From: Chitinophagaceae bacterium BSSC1
GTDB lineage: Bacteria; Bacteroidota; Bacteroidia; Chitinophagales; Chitinophagaceae
Reading direction: 5' to 3'
NCBI GenBank assembly: GCA_002256435.1
Contig: NKJC01000001.1
Span: forward strand, 1,488,001 to 1,552,000
DNA length: 64,000 bases
Of the stretch, positions 43,250 to 52,373 are shown piece after piece; the first letter of the stretch is position 1, and each line of letters starts with the position of its first letter. Position numbers and translations under genes: made by a program. The notes beneath the pieces are model-generated. The model did not search any database. It was given only the letters and a program-made list of their open reading frames with translations, and was not told where the DNA came from.

Positions 43250-44590
43250 CTAGATTTCTGAATAGGATCCTTTAGTTGGATGCGCTCCAGCCAGAATATG
43301 CGTAACCAAGAACAGGCTCACAAAAGATCCTGTATAGAATAAGTATAGGTATGGTACGTCTACCAAGGTATAAAATACTACTAATGTAAGTTTCAATGCA
43401 GCAAAGGGCAGGTGCTCTTGATTAATTTTGCCACTGCTTTTCCCCTGATTCTCACTCCCAACTCCACTCAAAAATTTACCATCCCCCTTCTCCTGATTCT
43501 TTTTCCCGCCGCCGCTCAAAAACCAAACCCCCACCATAAAAATGCTGGGAACAGATAGCGACAACCCTACCAACAGCGCGTGTTGCGTAGCAATATTTTC
43601 AGGCCCAAAGAATTTGGCCCAACCCAAGCTTTCTCTGAATACTTGCGGCGCATCAGTCCAAACCCTTTTACTAAAGGCAATATATTCTCCAGGAATGGAA
43701 GCCAGTTTTACAAAAGTGGTCCAACCAAAAGGAATCAAGACTAAGAGTAAAAAACAAGCCAGCCCTGTGGCGCAAAATTGCCATAGACTTTTCCAGTCTT
43801 TGTTCAAAGCGTAATAGAGTAACATGGCGGGCAACCAACCCACAATGGCGTAACGGCTCAAGATGCAAAGCGATGTGGCAATACCAATAAACCAAGCATT
43901 TTTTCCAGTTAATGCAATGGCCAATAAACTATAAAATAAAATGACTATGCCTTCTTCCGTATATGGGATAAGCCCAGAATTTTCTGCGCTCAACAACCAC
44001 CAAATCAACACAAATGCAGCAAGCAATAAATAAGGTGCTTTATGGTGTCTAGGGTTGATCTTGAATAAGAACAAAGTGGATACAATAAACAAAGCCAATA
44101 CCGTCATCCAGCGCAAATCCAGTCCCAGTAAGACCGGCAGGCCAAAGGGCAACCACATAGCTGGTAAGTAAATGGGTTGAATGCCGTTCCAGATTTCAGG
44201 AATCAGGTCATACACATGAGACCACTGACCATTCAAGAAACGTTCGTTCATGATCTTGATAATGGGCAACATGTCACCATCGTGATAATCCATAGGAGCG
44301 TCTTGGATCCATTTAAAAGCGGCTCCACCAATGGCCATCAAAGCCATTACTGACAAAACCGCTCTATGCTTTCTCCAAATAGGCGTGATGGCAATCACTT
44401 GGTCCGTGATGGGTTTGGGTAGTTTTAGAAAACAGTAGACAATGATGGCGCCACTTAAGGTGAACAAGACACTGGTGATTGGCGTAGCAGCTTTCCAGTA
44501 CAGGGCATAACTGACACAAAGCGTCTCCAGCAAAAAGCTATAGAGCAGGATCTTCTTAGTAGTCAGGAATTTTTTTGCGCGCTCAATCAT
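43250..44590 (-). CDS. Polytopic membrane protein, GT-C-like (DUF2029-type)
   Basis: This 446-residue membrane protein has about 10-11 hydrophobic segments and an early acidic loop DAPMDYHDGDMLPI, which resembles the first-loop Asp motif of GT-C glycosyltransferases that use polyprenyl-phosphate sugars. No further signature is conclusive, so mannosyl- or arabinosyl-transferase activity is a guess. I used the ATG at 44590 (MIERAKKFL). A hydrophilic 32-residue stretch (FLSGGGKKNQEKGDGK then FLSGVGSENQGKSSGK) is inserted between two membrane helices; it is encoded by a tandem 48-bp duplication at 43427-43522. The gene diverges from an ABC operon around repeat element B. Confidence 0.75.
   Translation of the reverse strand: MIERAKKFLTTKKILLYSFLLETLCVSYALYWKAATPITSVLFTLSGAIIVYCFLKLPKPITDQVIAITPIWRKHRAVLSVMALMAIGGAAFKWIQDAPMDYHDGDMLPIIKIMNERFLNGQWSHVYDLIPEIWNGIQPIYLPAMWLPFGLPVLLGLDLRWMTVLALFIVSTLFLFKINPRHHKAPYLLLAAFVLIWWLLSAENSGLIPYTEEGIVILFYSLLAIALTGKNAWFIGIATSLCILSRYAIVGWLPAMLLYYALNKDWKSLWQFCATGLACFLLLVLIPFGWTTFVKLASIPGEYIAFSKRVWTDAPQVFRESLGWAKFFGPENIATQHALLVGLSLSVPSIFMVGVWFLSGGGKKNQEKGDGKFLSGVGSENQGKSSGKINQEHLPFAALKLTLVVFYTLVDVPYLYLFYTGSFVSLFLVTHILAGAHPTKGSYSEI
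43427..43522 (-). repeat. In-frame tandem duplication of 48 bp inside the membrane protein gene
   Basis: Two adjacent 48-bp units (43475-43522, then 43427-43474 in coding order) encode FLSGGGKKNQEKGDGK and FLSGVGSENQGKSSGK. The coding strand is strongly purine-rich. The unit length is a multiple of three, so the frame is kept. Confidence 0.85.
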
Positions 44591-44711
44591 CACCGCAAAA
44601 GTACAAAGATTCTTCCGCAGCATCCACCGCACTGAACACCGCACTGAAGAATCAAACTCTACGAGGTAGGTGAATTGTCAATCAGAATCTTGGCGGCGGC
44701 GGCGGGGCGGG

Positions 44712-45044
44712 TACTAGTTTTTCGAAAAAAATATTTTAGCTCGTTTTTATACTAGAACAAGTATAAATAAGGCCTCTCTATTTTATACTAGAACGAGTAT
44801 AATTTATTTTTTGATTTTATACTAGAACAAGTATAAAAAGGGCCTCTCTATTTTATACTAGAACGTGTATACTTTATTTTTTGTTTTTATACTAGAACAA
44901 GTATAAATAAGGCCCTTCTATTTTATACTAGAACGTGTATACTTTATTTTTTGTTTTTATACTAGAACGTGTATAAAATAGAACCCCTGTTTTTATACTA
45001 GAACAAGTATAAAAATGAGGCTTTTTTTAAAACCCCGAAAAGTA
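44712..45044. repeat. Repeat element B: eight 18-bp hairpin units with imperfect terminal inverted repeats
   Basis: Eight units of TATACTAGAAC(GT/AA/GA)GTATA begin at 44748, 44784, 44818, 44854, 44888, 44924, 44958 and 44994. Their spacing alternates 36, 34, 36, 34, 36, 34, 36. Two spacer types alternate: a C-containing one like AAATAAGGCCTCTCTATTTT and a T-rich one like CTTTATTTTTTGTTTT. Ends are TACTAGTTTTTCG (44712-44724) and, inward on the minus strand, TACTTTTCGGGG (45033-45044). The element fills the divergent region between the membrane protein and ABC transporter genes; apart from it, 44591-44711 shows only a GGC-rich run (44694-44710), and 45045-45146 shows nothing. Confidence 0.87.
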
Positions 45045-45146
45045 CCTACACACCACCTTCTAGCAAACTGTTAAAAAATCAAAATTCGAAGACCTAAAGC
45101 AAATTTGTTCATCAAAGACTGTAAATTTCAAGTTGAAGGTTTTTTT

Positions 45147-45920
45147 ATGCTGCAATTCAGAAAGGTTGAAAAATATTATGGTGCGCATTTGGCGTTGACG
45201 GTTCCGGATTTGGATCTGCAAAAGGGTATGTACTGGATTCAGGGTGAGAATGGATCTGGGAAGACTACGTTTCTGAAAATGTTGGCGGGGCTGCATCCGT
45301 TCAAGGGTGAAATATTTTTAGGAGAAAAGAGAGAGATGGGTTTGAGTGATAATAGGCTGAGAAGGTCAGGAGTAAAAAGGTCAGAGTTATTGAGTGGATC
45401 AGATTCAAGGTTACAGGATTCAGGGGTGTTGAGGAAACCAGGTTCTGAAGAGAGTGGATCAGAGAAATCATTGAGTATTCTCAAAGACCGCAATGATTTT
45501 TTGAAGAAAGTGAATTATGCAGAAGCGGAACCCTTGTATCCGCCGTTTTTAACTGCCAAGGATTTGGTGGAGCTCTATGGCGCCACAAAGAAAGCCGATA
45601 TTGATGCGGCCAAACAACAATTGGAGGAGCTGCATATCTTAGACGCCTATGAACAAACGGTGGGGACCTACTCCAGCGGTATGGTTAAGAAACTCAGTCT
45701 GGTATTGGCTTTTATGGGAAATCCGGATTGGATTTTATTAGATGAACCGTTGATTACCATTGACGTTGCCGCTGTAGAATTAGTGTGCAAGTGGATCAAT
45801 GATTGGCATGCTAGAAAGGGCATTTCCTTTCTGATTTCATCGCATCAGAGTTTTGCCGATGGGTTAAAGTTCACAGGAAAACTTAGTGTGGTTGAGAAAA
45901 AATTGCAGGTAGCATCATGA
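45147..45920 (+). CDS. ABC transporter ATP-binding protein with purine-rich insertion
   Basis: This 257-residue ATPase has Walker A GENGSGKTT, signature YSSGMVKKLS, Walker B WILLDEPL and the switch His in ISSHQSF. I chose the ATG at 45147 (MLQFRKVEKYYG), in line with the family. Between the first beta sheet (GEIFLGEK) and the Q-loop region (VNYAEAEPLYPPFLTAKDLVEL) there is a serine/arginine-rich insert of about 45 residues (LSDNRLRRSGVKRSELLSGS...) absent from ordinary ABC ATPases. It is encoded by purine-rich DNA containing GAGTGGATCAG twice. The next gene, a membrane protein, overlaps by four bases and should be the permease. Cargo unknown. Confidence 0.87.
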   Translation: MLQFRKVEKYYGAHLALTVPDLDLQKGMYWIQGENGSGKTTFLKMLAGLHPFKGEIFLGEKREMGLSDNRLRRSGVKRSELLSGSDSRLQDSGVLRKPGSEESGSEKSLSILKDRNDFLKKVNYAEAEPLYPPFLTAKDLVELYGATKKADIDAAKQQLEELHILDAYEQTVGTYSSGMVKKLSLVLAFMGNPDWILLDEPLITIDVAAVELVCKWINDWHARKGISFLISSHQSFADGLKFTGKLSVVEKKLQVAS

Positions 45921-47125
45921 GTCAAATACTTCCTAGAAATAAACTTGCAACAACAATTTCAAAAATCAAATTTGGGGGATTGGCCGGCCTGATCTTTAAG
46001 AACAATCCCATTCCCCGAACCCTACAACAGATTTTGGTGAATCATTTTTACCAAATGAACGCGGGCTTTTTTGCCTTTCTATTCTTTGTCTTATTTGGCG
46101 TTGTCAAGGGTGGTCAATTAATTGACTATCACTATTCCTTGATCATTGCTTTTTTGGAAAGTCCCATCATCATGGCGGGGGTAATCTTGGCTTGGGTCCT
46201 TTATACCCTCAAGTGTACCAACTATATTATCAAACGCATTTTGGAACCCAGACAATTGTTCCTGACCTGTTTGAATCACTTGAGCAACAAGCAACTTTTT
46301 GCTTGGATGCTCTTCACGCAAGTACAGGTCTTTGCGCCGGTCTGGGTCTACGCGGCCATCGCCACGGCAGTGGCCATTCATTTAAATCATTGGGCTCAGG
46401 CGGCAACCATGGTCCTGGCCAATTTGGTTTTAATTTTTACTGCTGCGCGATGCTATACGAGCACTATTCGCCATCATGGCACCAACGCTTTCTTGGGTAG
46501 GTGGGGATTTTTTGGTAGATGGGCCGCTTTGACTGAGATCAGTTGGCAAAAAAGGTTTGTGAAACCCGTTTTCAGCTTCGCGATTCTGCACTTATTTAGA
46601 GAGCGCAAACAGATGTTGCTCCTGACCAAGGTCTTCACCCTGCTCTTCTTATACGGCTTTATCCAACTCTATGAACCCTATAAACCAGACCCCAGACCCA
46701 TACTACTTTGTTTTTTACTGATTGTGGGTTCGCATAGTTCTTTGATTCTGCAGATCCGCGCATTTGAACGCGAGTTCCTGCCCTTTTTGCGCAACCTGCC
46801 CATGAAAATCCCCATCAGGTTTTTGCATTTGTTGGTTATGTATACCCTGCTCTTTTTACCCGAGCTGCTCTATGTATGGATGGCTTACCCCCTGCATTTT
46901 ACTATGTTGGAATATCCGCAAATAGTCTTGATGGTTCTAGCTCTGGCAGCTTTTCTGCATAGCATTTTGCTGGTCTATGACATGCCCAGTGAAGACTATC
47001 TGAACTCCGTCTTTGGGATGATGGCCGTACTCTTTTTTGTGCTGCTCTACAACCCGGGTATCCTGTTTTTCTTGTTGGTGCTGCTAATAGCTTATGTGTT
47101 TTTCCATCATCATATTTACGGGTAA
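45917..47125 (+). CDS. ABC transporter permease-like membrane protein
   Basis: This 402-residue integral membrane protein has about eight to ten hydrophobic segments (for example around 48-66, 83-105, 130-165, 245-275, 305-330 and 340-395) and a His-rich C-terminus (FFHHHIYG). I do not recognise a family signature, but the ATGA overlap with the ATP-binding gene and the matching size point to the membrane subunit of that transporter. It ends 35 bases before fabG. Exporter, importer or a signalling role cannot be distinguished. Confidence 0.78.
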   Translation: MSQILPRNKLATTISKIKFGGLAGLIFKNNPIPRTLQQILVNHFYQMNAGFFAFLFFVLFGVVKGGQLIDYHYSLIIAFLESPIIMAGVILAWVLYTLKCTNYIIKRILEPRQLFLTCLNHLSNKQLFAWMLFTQVQVFAPVWVYAAIATAVAIHLNHWAQAATMVLANLVLIFTAARCYTSTIRHHGTNAFLGRWGFFGRWAALTEISWQKRFVKPVFSFAILHLFRERKQMLLLTKVFTLLFLYGFIQLYEPYKPDPRPILLCFLLIVGSHSSLILQIRAFEREFLPFLRNLPMKIPIRFLHLLVMYTLLFLPELLYVWMAYPLHFTMLEYPQIVLMVLALAAFLHSILLVYDMPSEDYLNSVFGMMAVLFFVLLYNPGILFFLLVLLIAYVFFHHHIYG

Positions 47126-47160
47126 ATCTTTTACATTTGCTCCACTTAAAAGACGCATTT

Positions 47161-47916
47161 ATGAAATTGCTGGAGAATAAAGTTGCTATTGTTACTGGTG
47201 CCGCAAGAGGCATCGGCGCAGCCATTGCTTTAAAATTGGCCGAACAAGGAGCCAATATTGCCTTTACTTATGTGAGTGATAGCTCGGCTGAAAAAGCGGC
47301 GGCGCTAGAGGCAGAACTGATTGCCCTTGGTGTAAAAGCAAAAGCATACAAGAGCAATGCGGGCGATTTTGCTCAGTGCGAATCTTTTGTAAATGATGTT
47401 TTAAAAGAGTTTGGTGCCATTGATATTTGTGTCAACAATGCCGGCATTAGCAAGGATAACTTGCTCTTGCGCATGACCGCTGAACAGTGGGACGATGTGA
47501 TGGATATTAACCTGAAGTCTGTGTTCAACATGACCAAACAGGTGATCCGCCCCATGATGAAGGCCAAGAGTGGTACCATTATTAATATGAGTTCTATTAT
47601 TGGCATCCGCGGTAACGCAGGCCAGAGTAGCTATGCCGCATCCAAAGCGGGGATCATTGGCTTTACCAAGTCTGTGGCCCATGAGTTGGGTAGCCGCAAT
47701 ATTCGTTGCAATGCCATTGCCCCAGGTTTTGTGGAAACCGATATGACCCATTACCTGCAAGACGGTGATGGAGCTACTGAGTTCCTGAAAAAAATCCCAT
47801 TGGGCAGGTTTGGTAAGGCAGAAGAGATTGCCAATACCACTTTGTTCTTGGCCAGTGACCTGAGTTCTTATATTACCGGACAGGTGATCAGTGCCTGTGG
47901 CGGATTGAACATTTAA
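47161..47916 (+). CDS. fabG: 3-oxoacyl-ACP reductase
   Basis: FabG reduces 3-oxoacyl-ACP with NADPH in fatty acid elongation. The 251-residue classical SDR has TGAARGIG, the NNAG motif, catalytic Ser in INMSSIIG, YAASK (YxxxK), and IAPGFVETDM. I chose the ATG at 47161 (MKLLENKVAIVTG); a TACATTTG box at 47132-47139 supports a promoter before it, so the frame from 47137 is too long. The gene is monocistronic as far as can be seen. General SDRs are numerous, but the sequence fits FabG well. Confidence 0.9.
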   Translation: MKLLENKVAIVTGAARGIGAAIALKLAEQGANIAFTYVSDSSAEKAAALEAELIALGVKAKAYKSNAGDFAQCESFVNDVLKEFGAIDICVNNAGISKDNLLLRMTAEQWDDVMDINLKSVFNMTKQVIRPMMKAKSGTIINMSSIIGIRGNAGQSSYAASKAGIIGFTKSVAHELGSRNIRCNAIAPGFVETDMTHYLQDGDGATEFLKKIPLGRFGKAEEIANTTLFLASDLSSYITGQVISACGGLNI

Positions 47917-48005
47917 CTTATTTGGGCAATTTTTGTTAGTTTACAGGGCTATCTTGTAAAGATCCTGTTGGCAAGAGCAAAAAAAGCTATCGTTGTAAGT
48001 TAATC

Positions 48006-48299
48006 ATGAAAAAGAACCTTCTAGTTTGTTTCCTGTTCATGGCGTTCTGTTTGCAGAACCTGCCCTTGCAACTGCTTAAGCAAAATAGCAGCTTGCAGCA
48101 GTATGCCAATCAGGTACCCTTGGATGAAGACGAGGAAGAAGGCATCAAGATAAAAGACACCCTGAAGTATTGTATTGTTGGTTCTATGTTTGAATTAACC
48201 CACTCCGGCTTGGATGAACTCACCAGTTCTATGGTGGTTTCTCATGCCATTCCCCTGAATCATTCTGTTGAAATTCATGTACCTCCACCAAATTGCTAG
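48006..48299 (+). CDS. Small protein with N-terminal hydrophobic segment, unknown
   Basis: This 97-residue protein starts MKKNLLVCFLFMAFCLQNLPLQLLK, a signal peptide or anchor, followed by an acidic run LDEDEEEG and a C-terminal half with scattered hydrophobic residues (SMVVSHAIPLNHSVEIHVPPPNC). I do not recognise it. It lies 50 bases before the SulP transporter on the same strand, and could be an accessory subunit of that bicarbonate module (inference from position). The ATG, length and codon use are consistent with a real gene. Confidence 0.55.
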   Translation: MKKNLLVCFLFMAFCLQNLPLQLLKQNSSLQQYANQVPLDEDEEEGIKIKDTLKYCIVGSMFELTHSGLDELTSSMVVSHAIPLNHSVEIHVPPPNC

Positions 48300-48349
48300 T
48301 TTATTTTTTTAGCAATTGACTTCTTCTTATTTAATTTTTTAAGCGCAAC

Positions 48350-49915
48350 ATGAAAAAATATTTTCAAAGTGTGGGCAGTGATTTGCCTGCTTCCATAGTA
48401 GTATTATTGGTGGCCCTTCCCCTATGTTTGGGAATTGCCCTTGGTTCTGGAGCCCCATTGTTTTCTGGTATTATTGCAGGAATTGTAGGCGGGATTGTGA
48501 TTGGTGTATTGAGCGGATCTAACTTGAGTGTGAGTGGTCCTGCTGCAGGTTTAACCGTAATTGTGGCTGCAGGTATATTAAAGCTCCAAGTTTTTGAAGC
48601 TTTTTTATTGGCCGTGGTCATTGCCGGTGCATTACAAGTGGCATTGGGTTTTGCCAAAGCCGGGGTAATTGGAGACTATATTCCAAACTCCGTGATCAAG
48701 GGAATGCTTGCCGCCATTGGTTTGATCCTGATTCTAAAACAGTTTCCGCACTTGGTGGGCTATGACGCTGATTTTGAGGGAGACGAAACCTTCTTGCAAT
48801 CTGATAGCAACAACACATTTTCAGAAATCTTTCAAGTGACCAATTACCTTACTATGGCTGCCACAGTCATTGGCTTAGTGTCATTACTCATTTTAATAGC
48901 CTGGGAACGCCCCATGATCAAGAACAACAAGATCCTGAAATTGATTCCTGGTCCCTTGGTGGTGGTGTTGGCTGGGGTCTTAATCAATGGCTATTTTCTA
49001 AGCAGTCAACCAGACCTGGCATTGGAAACCAAGCACTTGGTATCATTACCTGTTGCCAAAGACGCTAGCAGCTTCTTTTCCTTTTTTACCCTACCCAATT
49101 TTAGTTTTATTGGTAACAAAGACGTTTGGATTACGGCCTTTACCCTGGCTATTGTGGCAAGTTTAGAAACCCTATTGGGGATTGAAGCCGTTGACAAACT
49201 GGATCCATTTAAAAGGGTTACACCTACCAATAGAGAATTAAAAGCCCAAGGAATTGGGAACATTATTTCTGGTCTGTTGGGTGGTTTACCACTTACTTCT
49301 GTAGTGGTGAGGTCCTCAGCCAACGTATCGGCGGGTGCCAAAACAAAAGTTTCAGCCATTTTGCACGGGGTGTTTTTGTTGTTGTTTGTGGTGTTGATTC
49401 CAACTATCTTGAACAAGATTCCTTTGAGTGCACTAGCTGCGGTCTTGATTTTTACAGGATATAAATTGGCAAAAGTTTCCCTTTTTAAGGAATTTTACCA
49501 AAAGGGATGGGACCAGTTTGTACCATTTTTAATTACTATTCTAGCCATTCTATTTACAGATTTGCTCATAGGAATTGTTACAGGAATCTTGGTGGGACTA
49601 TTTTTCAGCGTGAGAAGCAATTTTAGATCGGCCGTGATGGTGGTGCATGATCAGAACAATTACTTGATTAGACTCAGAAAAGACGTTTCCTTTTTAAACA
49701 AGCCCATTATCAAGGCTAAATTGGAAAGCGTTCCAGAAAATGCCTTTGTATTAATTGACACTACCAGGGCAGACTTTATAGACAAGGATGTAATTGAGGA
49801 AATAAACAACTTTCTTTGCCATGCACACCTGAAAAACATACAGGTGGAATTGAAGAAGAGCCAGAACAAACCCATGCACAACCTAATTGATGAACCTAAA
49901 ACGCTTTTAGCATGA
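48350..49915 (+). CDS. SulP family anion transporter (bicarbonate type)
   Basis: This 521-residue inner-membrane transporter has 10-12 hydrophobic segments and SulP features: [27 protein letters not shown] in the first helices, [39 protein letters not shown], and a short C-terminal STAS-like domain (about residues 440-521: [22 protein letters not shown]). SulP proteins carry sulfate, bicarbonate or dicarboxylates. The next gene, overlapping by four bases, is a beta-carbonic anhydrase, so bicarbonate uptake as in BicA-type systems is the best guess. Regulation by CO2 level is plausible but not visible. Confidence 0.9.
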   Translation: MKKYFQSVGSDLPASIVVLLVALPLCLGIALGSGAPLFSGIIAGIVGGIVIGVLSGSNLSVSGPAAGLTVIVAAGILKLQVFEAFLLAVVIAGALQVALGFAKAGVIGDYIPNSVIKGMLAAIGLILILKQFPHLVGYDADFEGDETFLQSDSNNTFSEIFQVTNYLTMAATVIGLVSLLILIAWERPMIKNNKILKLIPGPLVVVLAGVLINGYFLSSQPDLALETKHLVSLPVAKDASSFFSFFTLPNFSFIGNKDVWITAFTLAIVASLETLLGIEAVDKLDPFKRVTPTNRELKAQGIGNIISGLLGGLPLTSVVVRSSANVSAGAKTKVSAILHGVFLLLFVVLIPTILNKIPLSALAAVLIFTGYKLAKVSLFKEFYQKGWDQFVPFLITILAILFTDLLIGIVTGILVGLFFSVRSNFRSAVMVVHDQNNYLIRLRKDVSFLNKPIIKAKLESVPENAFVLIDTTRADFIDKDVIEEINNFLCHAHLKNIQVELKKSQNKPMHNLIDEPKTLLA

Positions 49916-50544
49916 ACTCATACGAAAAATTATTATTAGAAAATAAGGCCTGGGCCAGTGAAAAAATGGAGGAGGATCCTCAGTATTTTGAACGCCTAGC
50001 CCATTTGCAAACCCCAGAATTTTTGTGGATTGGCTGTAGCGATAGTAGGGTTCCTGCCAATGAAATTACCGGTACCAAACCCGGTGAAATCTTTGTACAC
50101 CGCAACGTAGCCAATATGGTGGTGAATACAGATTTGAATTTGTTGAGTGTATTGCAATACGCGGTAGAAGTGTTGAAAGTGAAGCATATTATAGTGTGTG
50201 GCCACTATGGCTGTGGTGGGGTTAAAGCCGCTATGAACAACCATAACTATGGCATCATTAATAAATGGTTGCGCAATATTAAAGACGTATACCGTTTTCA
50301 TAGAGCAGAAGTAGACAGCATTAAAGATGAGGATGTTCGCACCAACCGTATGGTAGAATTGAATGTGCAGGAGCAAGTAATGAACCTAGCCAAGACCAGC
50401 ATTATTCAAAAATCCTGGAAAAACGAGCAGTTACCGCATATTCACGGATGGGTCTATGACCTGCACGATGGGATTATCAAACCCATCTTTGAAATGAAGG
50501 CTGGAACGCATATTGATCCTATTTACGAGTTTGATGATCTCTAG
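49912..50544 (+). CDS. Beta-class carbonic anhydrase
   Basis: Carbonic anhydrase interconverts CO2 and bicarbonate. The 210-residue enzyme has the beta-class zinc ligands: C42 with D44-x-R46 in [13 protein letters not shown], and H98 and C101 in [22 protein letters not shown] is also typical. The start overlaps the SulP stop by four bases (ATGA), so both proteins are made from one transcript and probably work together to supply bicarbonate for carboxylases. It is cytoplasmic, with no signal peptide. It is followed by two hairpins and the exporter operon. Confidence 0.94.
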   Translation: MNSYEKLLLENKAWASEKMEEDPQYFERLAHLQTPEFLWIGCSDSRVPANEITGTKPGEIFVHRNVANMVVNTDLNLLSVLQYAVEVLKVKHIIVCGHYGCGGVKAAMNNHNYGIINKWLRNIKDVYRFHRAEVDSIKDEDVRTNRMVELNVQEQVMNLAKTSIIQKSWKNEQLPHIHGWVYDLHDGIIKPIFEMKAGTHIDPIYEFDDL

Positions 50545-50577
50545 TGAACAACTAGGTTCATGCTGTGTTTTAACATT

Positions 50578-50626
50578 TTAATGAATTATTTTTGGAAATT
50601 CATTAACTCGGGTAATTCAGCCCGAG
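50578..50626. promoter_or_regulatory. Two adjacent inverted repeats between carbonic anhydrase and the exporter operon
   Basis: TTAATGAATT (50578-50587) pairs with AATTCATTAA (50597-50606), perfect over 10 bp. Directly after it CTCGGG (50607-50612) pairs with CCCGAG (50621-50626), loop TAATTCAG. Neither is followed by a T-run. A TAATCTTG box (50631-50638), near TANNTTTG, follows. They may be operators or part of an RNA structure ahead of the next operon. Confidence 0.5.
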
Positions 50627-50665
50627 GCTGTAATCTTGCACACAAATTGCAGGGAAACAAAGCTT

Positions 50666-52369
50666 ATGGCAACACATCAGGAACAATCACCGGCATCTGC
50701 CGCAAAGAAACTGTTCACCCTTTTGAGGCTGGAGAAAAAAGACATCAGCACTATTTACCTATATGCAATTCTAGCAGGATTGGTGGGTTTTGCAACGCCT
50801 TTGGGTATTCAGACCATCATTAGTTTTGTATTAGCGGGACAAATTTCTACTTCCATCATTGTATTGATTGTACTGGTGGTGGTAGCGGTTTTTATAGGGG
50901 GATTGTTGCAAGTGCGGCAGATGCAAGTGATTGAGAAAATTCAGCAGAAGATTTTTGTGCGCTATTCATTGGAATTTGCCAATGTGCTGCCGCGATTGAA
51001 TATAGAGAAGATGAGCAGCTATTACCTGCCAGAATTGGTGAACCGATTCTTTGACGCGGGCAACTTGCAAAAGGGAATAGAAAAACTCTTATTAGATATT
51101 CCTGCCGCAGTGATTCAGATTTTGTTGGGTGTAATCTTGCTCAGTTTATATCACCCCGTGTTTATTGGCTTTGGCGCCATCTTGATTTTGCTGTTGTATA
51201 TTATTCTGCGCAATACCCTACCCACCGGATTTGCCGCCAACGTAGAGTCTAGCGATTACAAATACAAGACCGCGGCTTGGTTAGAAGAAATGGCTAGAGT
51301 GGTAAAGACATTTAAATACAGCAAGGGCACCCAATTAAATATTCAAAAGACGGACGAATATGTAAACAGTTATCTGGATGCACATACCCGTTATTTTAAA
51401 ATTCTGGTAACCCAGTTCTGGAGTCTAGTAGGGTTTAAAGTAATTATTACTGCTAGCATGTTGATAGTGGGTTCACTACTATTGGTTGACCAACAGATTA
51501 ATATAGGTCAGTTTATTGCTGCAGACATTGTGATCATCATGGTGATTGCATCGGTTGAAAAACTGATTGCTAGTTTGGACAAAATTTATGATGTTCTTAC
51601 TTCTGTAGAGAAACTAGCAAAAATTACAGAATGTGAAACAGAGACAGAAGGTAGCCATATAGTATCTACTTCAGACAAGGGCTTGTCTATTCAATTTAAA
51701 AATGTGGAATACTGTTATGACAAGGGTAATCCTGTTTTACAAAAATTGAATTTTAATATTCCATCGGGACAAACGGTTTGTATTTATGGCAAGTCTGGAT
51801 CAGGCAAAACCACAGTCTTGCGTTTGCTCACTGGGGCCTACAAAAGTTTTGATGGGGCATTGTTGTTAGACGATATGCCTATTGCCAACTACAACCTAGA
51901 ATCATTACGCTCGGTAACGGGAATCTTGTTGAATACTCAGGATATTTTTCAGGGATCGCTCATGGAAAACTTGACCATGGGTAATCAAGACATAGACAAA
52001 GAAGAGCTAACAGAATTGGTGAAAATGTGCGGACTCACAGAGTTTATTCAATCATTACCCAATGGATATGATACCGTGTTACTAACTGCGGGAACCAGGT
52101 TACCAGCAAGGATCAAGCAAACTATCTTGCTCATTCGTGCTTTGTTGGGCAAACGCAGATTGCTCTTGTTAGAAGAACCCTTTAACAATTTAGAAGTTCG
52201 TGACAGGGCAAAGATTTTGGAGCTCATACAAAAAGAGACAACATCTACAGTCATCATAGCCAGCACAGACAAAGAATTGGCCAAGACCTGTAACTACATT
52301 ATTCATTTGGAGAACGGTGTGATTCTAGAACAAGGACCCTCTTCAGAAATAGGACCAAGATTAAGCTAA
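50666..52369 (+). CDS. Type I secretion-like ABC exporter (transmembrane plus degenerate ATPase domain)
   Basis: This 567-residue protein has an ABC exporter membrane domain (about residues 25-300, six helices) without the N-terminal C39 peptidase or C39-like domain of HlyB-type proteins, then an ATPase domain. Walker A is YGKSGSGKTT. The usual LSGGQ signature is replaced by GTRLPARIKQ and the Walker B Asp-Glu pair reads LLLLEEPF, so the ATPase site is atypical. The next two genes encode HlyD- and TolC-type proteins (four bases apart, then four bases overlap), making a complete three-part exporter. I used the ATG at 50666. The cargo is unknown; no small substrate gene is seen upstream. Confidence 0.85.
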   Translation: MATHQEQSPASAAKKLFTLLRLEKKDISTIYLYAILAGLVGFATPLGIQTIISFVLAGQISTSIIVLIVLVVVAVFIGGLLQVRQMQVIEKIQQKIFVRYSLEFANVLPRLNIEKMSSYYLPELVNRFFDAGNLQKGIEKLLLDIPAAVIQILLGVILLSLYHPVFIGFGAILILLLYIILRNTLPTGFAANVESSDYKYKTAAWLEEMARVVKTFKYSKGTQLNIQKTDEYVNSYLDAHTRYFKILVTQFWSLVGFKVIITASMLIVGSLLLVDQQINIGQFIAADIVIIMVIASVEKLIASLDKIYDVLTSVEKLAKITECETETEGSHIVSTSDKGLSIQFKNVEYCYDKGNPVLQKLNFNIPSGQTVCIYGKSGSGKTTVLRLLTGAYKSFDGALLLDDMPIANYNLESLRSVTGILLNTQDIFQGSLMENLTMGNQDIDKEELTELVKMCGLTEFIQSLPNGYDTVLLTAGTRLPARIKQTILLIRALLGKRRLLLLEEPFNNLEVRDRAKILELIQKETTSTVIIASTDKELAKTCNYIIHLENGVILEQGPSSEIGPRLS

Positions 52370-52373
52370 ACAC

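Noticed and set aside
44712-45044. CRISPR array
   Set aside because: Repeats are only 18 bases, spacers are 16-18 bases and fall into two similar types, and no cas genes are near. A CRISPR has longer identical repeats and unrelated spacers.
50545-50665. Small bacteriocin or peptide substrate gene before the exporter
   Set aside because: The 120 bases contain two hairpins and no ORF with a double-glycine or signal-like leader.
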